A stretch of 64,000 bases of DNA from Curtobacterium sp. A7_M15 (GTDB lineage Bacteria; Actinomycetota; Actinomycetes; Actinomycetales; Microbacteriaceae), in NCBI RefSeq assembly GCF_030705415.1, contig NZ_JAUZED010000005.1, positions 1 through 64,000 on the forward strand, given 5' to 3'. Positions 61,300 to 64,000 of this stretch are shown here, one piece after another. Below the pieces are notes generated by a model. It searched no databases and was not told the DNA's origin. It saw only the letters and a program-made list of their open reading frames with translations. The position numbers were made by a program, and so were the translations under genes. Each line of letters begins with the position of its first letter. Position 1 is the first letter of the stretch.

Positions 61300-61338
61300 T
61301 TGACGGTGATTGTTACACGGCTAAACTAACCCGGTCAA
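61300..61338. promoter_or_regulatory. Overlapping face-to-face promoters of the mannoside module
   Basis: Plus strand (beta-mannosidase): TTGACG (61300-61305), 16 bp, TAAACT (61322-61327). Minus strand (binding protein): TTGACC (61333-61338), 17 bp, TAACAA (61310-61315). The two cores interleave, so polymerase binding is likely exclusive or jointly controlled. Confidence 0.65.
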
Positions 61339-61365
61339 GACCCCCGATCGACATGAGGAGGCGCG

Positions 61366-63996
61366 ATGGAGCGCACGACACTGGACGGCCCCTGGACCCT
61401 CGAGGCGGTGACCGGTCCGGGCGAGGCCGACGCCCACCGTGACCCCGTGGCGGCGGTGGTGCCCGGCTGCGTGCACACGGACCTGCTGCGGGCGGGCAGG
61501 ATCCCCGATCCCTTCGACGGAGACGGCGAGGCCGCGACCCAGTGGATCGGCGACACCGTGTGGCGGTACCGGCGGACGTTCGAGTGGGCCGGGCCCGGCG
61601 ACGCAGCCGACTCCGCCGCGCCCGGTACCGGCGCACCCGCCACTCCGGTCCGCCACGACCTCGTCGCCGACGGACTCGACACCCTGGCCACCGTCGAACT
61701 CAACGGCATCGTCGTCGGCACCACCGCGAACCAGCACCGTTCGTACCGCTTCCCAGTCGGGCACCTGCTGCACCCCGGCACGAACGAGCTGGTCGTCACG
61801 TTCGACGCCCCGGTGCCCGCCGCGGTCCGCCTCTCGGAGCTGCACGGCGGCGAACTCCCCCACGTCAACCACCACCCGTACAACGCGCTCCGCAAGAACG
61901 CGTCGAACTTCGGCTGGGACTGGGGTGTCGACGTCGCGACGAGCGGCATCTGGAGGTCGATCGGCATCGAGTCCTGGAGCGGCGTCCGCATCGCGGCCGT
62001 CCGCCCCCTCGTCGACGTCGACGGCACGACGGGTGTCCTGACCGCGCACGTGGACGTCGAGCACGCGGGCGTCGCCGGCGCGTTCACGCAGCACATCGGG
62101 TCGGCTCCGGTCGCGGGGACGGCCGGTTCGGTGGGCCTGGAGGCGCGGGTCACCCTCACCCCGCACCCCACCTCCGGCGGTTCCCACGACCACGGCGCGC
62201 CCGCCGTCACCGGCACCCGTCCCGTCGTCGGCGGCTCCGCCGCGGTCCGCCTCGAGGTGCCGGACGTCGCCGTCTGGTGGCCGCGGGGCAGCGGCGACCA
62301 GCCGCTGTACGACGTCCGCGTCGAGGTCGGCGACGACGTCTGGACCGGGCGCGTGGGGTTCCGGACCGTCGCGCTCGAGACCGCAGCCGATGCCGGTGGC
62401 GCGCCGTTCCTCCTGAAGGTCAACGACCGGCCCGTCATCGTGCGCGGCGCGAACTGGATCCCCGACCACGCGTACCTGACCGAGATGGCGCCGGAGCGGT
62501 ACGCCGAGCGGATCGACGACGCGGTCGAGGCGAACGTCAACCTCCTCCGCGTCTGGGGCGGCGGGATCTACGAGTCCGACGACCTGTACGACCGCTGCGA
62601 CGAGCTCGGCGTCCTCGTCTGGCAGGACTTCCTGTTCGCCTGCGCGGCCTACGCCGAGGAGCCCTGGCTGGCCGACGAGGTCGAACCCGAGGTCCGCGAG
62701 GCCGTCACCCGCCTCAGTCCCCACCCCTCGCTCGTGGTGTGGAACGGCAACAACGAGAACCTCGTCGCCTACGCCGAGTGGGGGTGGCGGCCCTCGCTCG
62801 TCGGGCGCACCTGGGGCAACGGCTACTACCGGTCGCTGCTGCCGGAGATCGTCGCGGAGCTCGACCCGACCCGGCCGTACACGCCCGGCAGTCCGTTCTC
62901 CTTCGACGAGTACCTGCAGCCGAACGACGACCGCAACGGCAGCGTGCACATCTGGGACGTCTGGAACGCGAAGGACTACACCGCCTACGCCGACTGGAAG
63001 CCGCGGTTCGTCGCCGAGTTCGGGTTCCAGGGCCCGCCGGCGTGGTCGACCCTGACCGCGGTGGTGCACGACGAGCCCCTCGACCCGAACGGGCACGAGA
63101 TGCTCGTCCACCAGAAGGCGCACGAGGGCAACCGGAAGCTCGCCGACGGCATGCGCGGGCACCTGCCCGAACCGCGGACCATCGAGGACTGGCACTGGGC
63201 CGCGCAGCTCAACCAGGCGCACGCGATCCGGTTCGGTATGGAGTGGTTCCGCTCGAACACGCCGGACAACACCGGCATGGTGGTCTGGCAGCTGAACGAC
63301 GACTGGCCGGTGGTGTCGTGGGCGCTCGTCGACCACGCCGGACACCGGAAGCCGGTCTGGTACGCGGTGCGCGAGGCCTACCGGCCCGTGCTCGCGACCG
63401 TGCAGGCGACGCCCGTTCCGGAACTCCACCCGTGGGCACCGGCCGCCGAGGTCGCCGCCGCTGCCGCTGCACGGGCCGCCGCCGGGCTCGACGTCGTGGT
63501 CGTGAACGCCAGCGGCGCGCCGGTCACCGACGAGCTCGTCATCGAGCGCCGCTCGTTCGACGGCACCGTGCTCGCCGCCACCACGGCGACCGTGTCGGTC
63601 GACCCCGCGGACGCGGTCCGGATCACGCTGCCCGCCGAGGTCGCCGAGCCGCAGGACCCCGCGGCCGAGGTGCTCGTGGTCTCCGGCTCCGCGTCCGGGC
63701 ACCGCGTGCACGACTTCGCCGAGGTCGTCGAGCAGCGGCTGGATCGTCGGCCGTTCACGGTGTCGGCCACGGCGACGGCGGACGGCGCCCGGGTCGAGGT
63801 GACGGCGACGGGGTACATCCGCGACCTCGCACTGTTCCCGGACCGGGTCGACGCCGGGGCCCGGGTCGACCAGGGGCTGGTGTCGCTGCTGCCCGGAGCG
63901 GTCGCCGTGTTCGAGGTCACCCGTGCGGCGGGCATCGACCCCGAAACGTTGACCGGGCCGTTCGTGCTCCGGCACGCGGGCGACCTGCTGCACTGA
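61366..63996 (+). CDS. GH2 beta-mannosidase
   Basis: 876-aa cytosolic exo-beta-mannosidase. Jelly-roll N-terminus, with HPYNALRKNASNFGWDWGVDVATSGIW typical of beta-mannosidases; acid/base Glu in VVWNGNNENL (E464), nucleophile Glu in RFVAEFGFQG (E551), and GMVVWQLNDDWPVVSWALVDHAG. AGGAGG 4 nt before ATG 61366. It removes terminal beta-mannose from mannooligosaccharides brought in by the divergent ABC transporter. The stop lies 4 bp before the window end. Confidence 0.95.
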   Translation: MERTTLDGPWTLEAVTGPGEADAHRDPVAAVVPGCVHTDLLRAGRIPDPFDGDGEAATQWIGDTVWRYRRTFEWAGPGDAADSAAPGTGAPATPVRHDLVADGLDTLATVELNGIVVGTTANQHRSYRFPVGHLLHPGTNELVVTFDAPVPAAVRLSELHGGELPHVNHHPYNALRKNASNFGWDWGVDVATSGIWRSIGIESWSGVRIAAVRPLVDVDGTTGVLTAHVDVEHAGVAGAFTQHIGSAPVAGTAGSVGLEARVTLTPHPTSGGSHDHGAPAVTGTRPVVGGSAAVRLEVPDVAVWWPRGSGDQPLYDVRVEVGDDVWTGRVGFRTVALETAADAGGAPFLLKVNDRPVIVRGANWIPDHAYLTEMAPERYAERIDDAVEANVNLLRVWGGGIYESDDLYDRCDELGVLVWQDFLFACAAYAEEPWLADEVEPEVREAVTRLSPHPSLVVWNGNNENLVAYAEWGWRPSLVGRTWGNGYYRSLLPEIVAELDPTRPYTPGSPFSFDEYLQPNDDRNGSVHIWDVWNAKDYTAYADWKPRFVAEFGFQGPPAWSTLTAVVHDEPLDPNGHEMLVHQKAHEGNRKLADGMRGHLPEPRTIEDWHWAAQLNQAHAIRFGMEWFRSNTPDNTGMVVWQLNDDWPVVSWALVDHAGHRKPVWYAVREAYRPVLATVQATPVPELHPWAPAAEVAAAAAARAAAGLDVVVVNASGAPVTDELVIERRSFDGTVLAATTATVSVDPADAVRITLPAEVAEPQDPAAEVLVVSGSASGHRVHDFAEVVEQRLDRRPFTVSATATADGARVEVTATGYIRDLALFPDRVDAGARVDQGLVSLLPGAVAVFEVTRAAGIDPETLTGPFVLRHAGDLLH

Positions 63997-64000
63997 GACG

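Noticed and set aside
61353-61365. ATG at 61353 as start of the beta-mannosidase
   Set aside because: Out of frame with the gene; it overlaps the ribosome site of ATG 61366.
61321-63993. 890-codon minus-strand open frame
   Set aside because: Antisense shadow of the beta-mannosidase caused by high GC; Arg/Gly/Val-rich with no family motifs.
1-64000. tRNA, rRNA and CRISPR arrays
   Set aside because: None recognised by eye; no regularly spaced repeats and no rRNA-like stretch were seen. A tRNAscan run would be needed to exclude tRNAs fully.

Overview
The window is very GC-rich DNA with overlapping start/stop codons, many GTG starts and G+C-saturated third codon positions. This, together with the gene families present, points to a high-GC actinobacterium, most likely Microbacteriaceae and perhaps Curtobacterium. 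The genus is inferred from style; no rRNA or tRNA gene was found to settle it.

Layout. 1-13.75 kb is mostly housekeeping: the 3' part of a SNF2 helicase, an aldo/keto reductase, a cysteine hydrolase, a secreted HNH nuclease, an SDR, a RecB-like nuclease/helicase, a TMEM175-type channel, a thioredoxin/DUF4395 pair, and an ADP-ribosylglycohydrolase divergent from a NrtR-type Nudix regulator with two matching operator-like palindromes between them. 13.85-18.99 kb is a translationally coupled minus-strand operon: a WXG100-sized protein, a large WXG-hairpin plus alpha/beta-hydrolase protein, then five paralogous lipoproteins. 19.26-22.64 kb is a MurNAc recycling operon (RpiR regulator, MurQ etherase, PTS IIBC).

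22.7-42.9 kb is an accessory island: orphan Vsr endonuclease, EcsC-TerB protein, decayed IS3 element, a lower-GC methylase/nuclease restriction pair, an internally deleted IS3 derivative with 27-bp inverted ends, an HNH endonuclease, NERD protein, PASTA membrane protein, and a five-gene operon (DUF6361, PLD-like nuclease, SNF2/DEAD-like helicase, EcsC-like protein, nuclease-like protein). The operon looks like a defence system that I cannot assign to a named type. Pieces of UvrD-type helicase sequence lie at 29.6-30.0, 32.7-32.9 and 42.6-42.9 kb.

42.88-45.80 kb is a lactococcin-972-type bacteriocin operon with its ABC transporter. It is followed by a quinone oxidoreductase, an AraC regulator divergent from an SDR with paired direct repeats between them, a membrane protein, and an ABC exporter coupled to a two-component system. 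53.5-64 kb looks like a mannoside/galactomannan module: GH36 alpha-galactosidase, an Opp-type ABC transporter with its binding protein, and a divergent GH2 beta-mannosidase, with overlapping face-to-face promoters. The transporter would import oligosaccharides and the two glycosidases would remove galactose branches and mannose ends.
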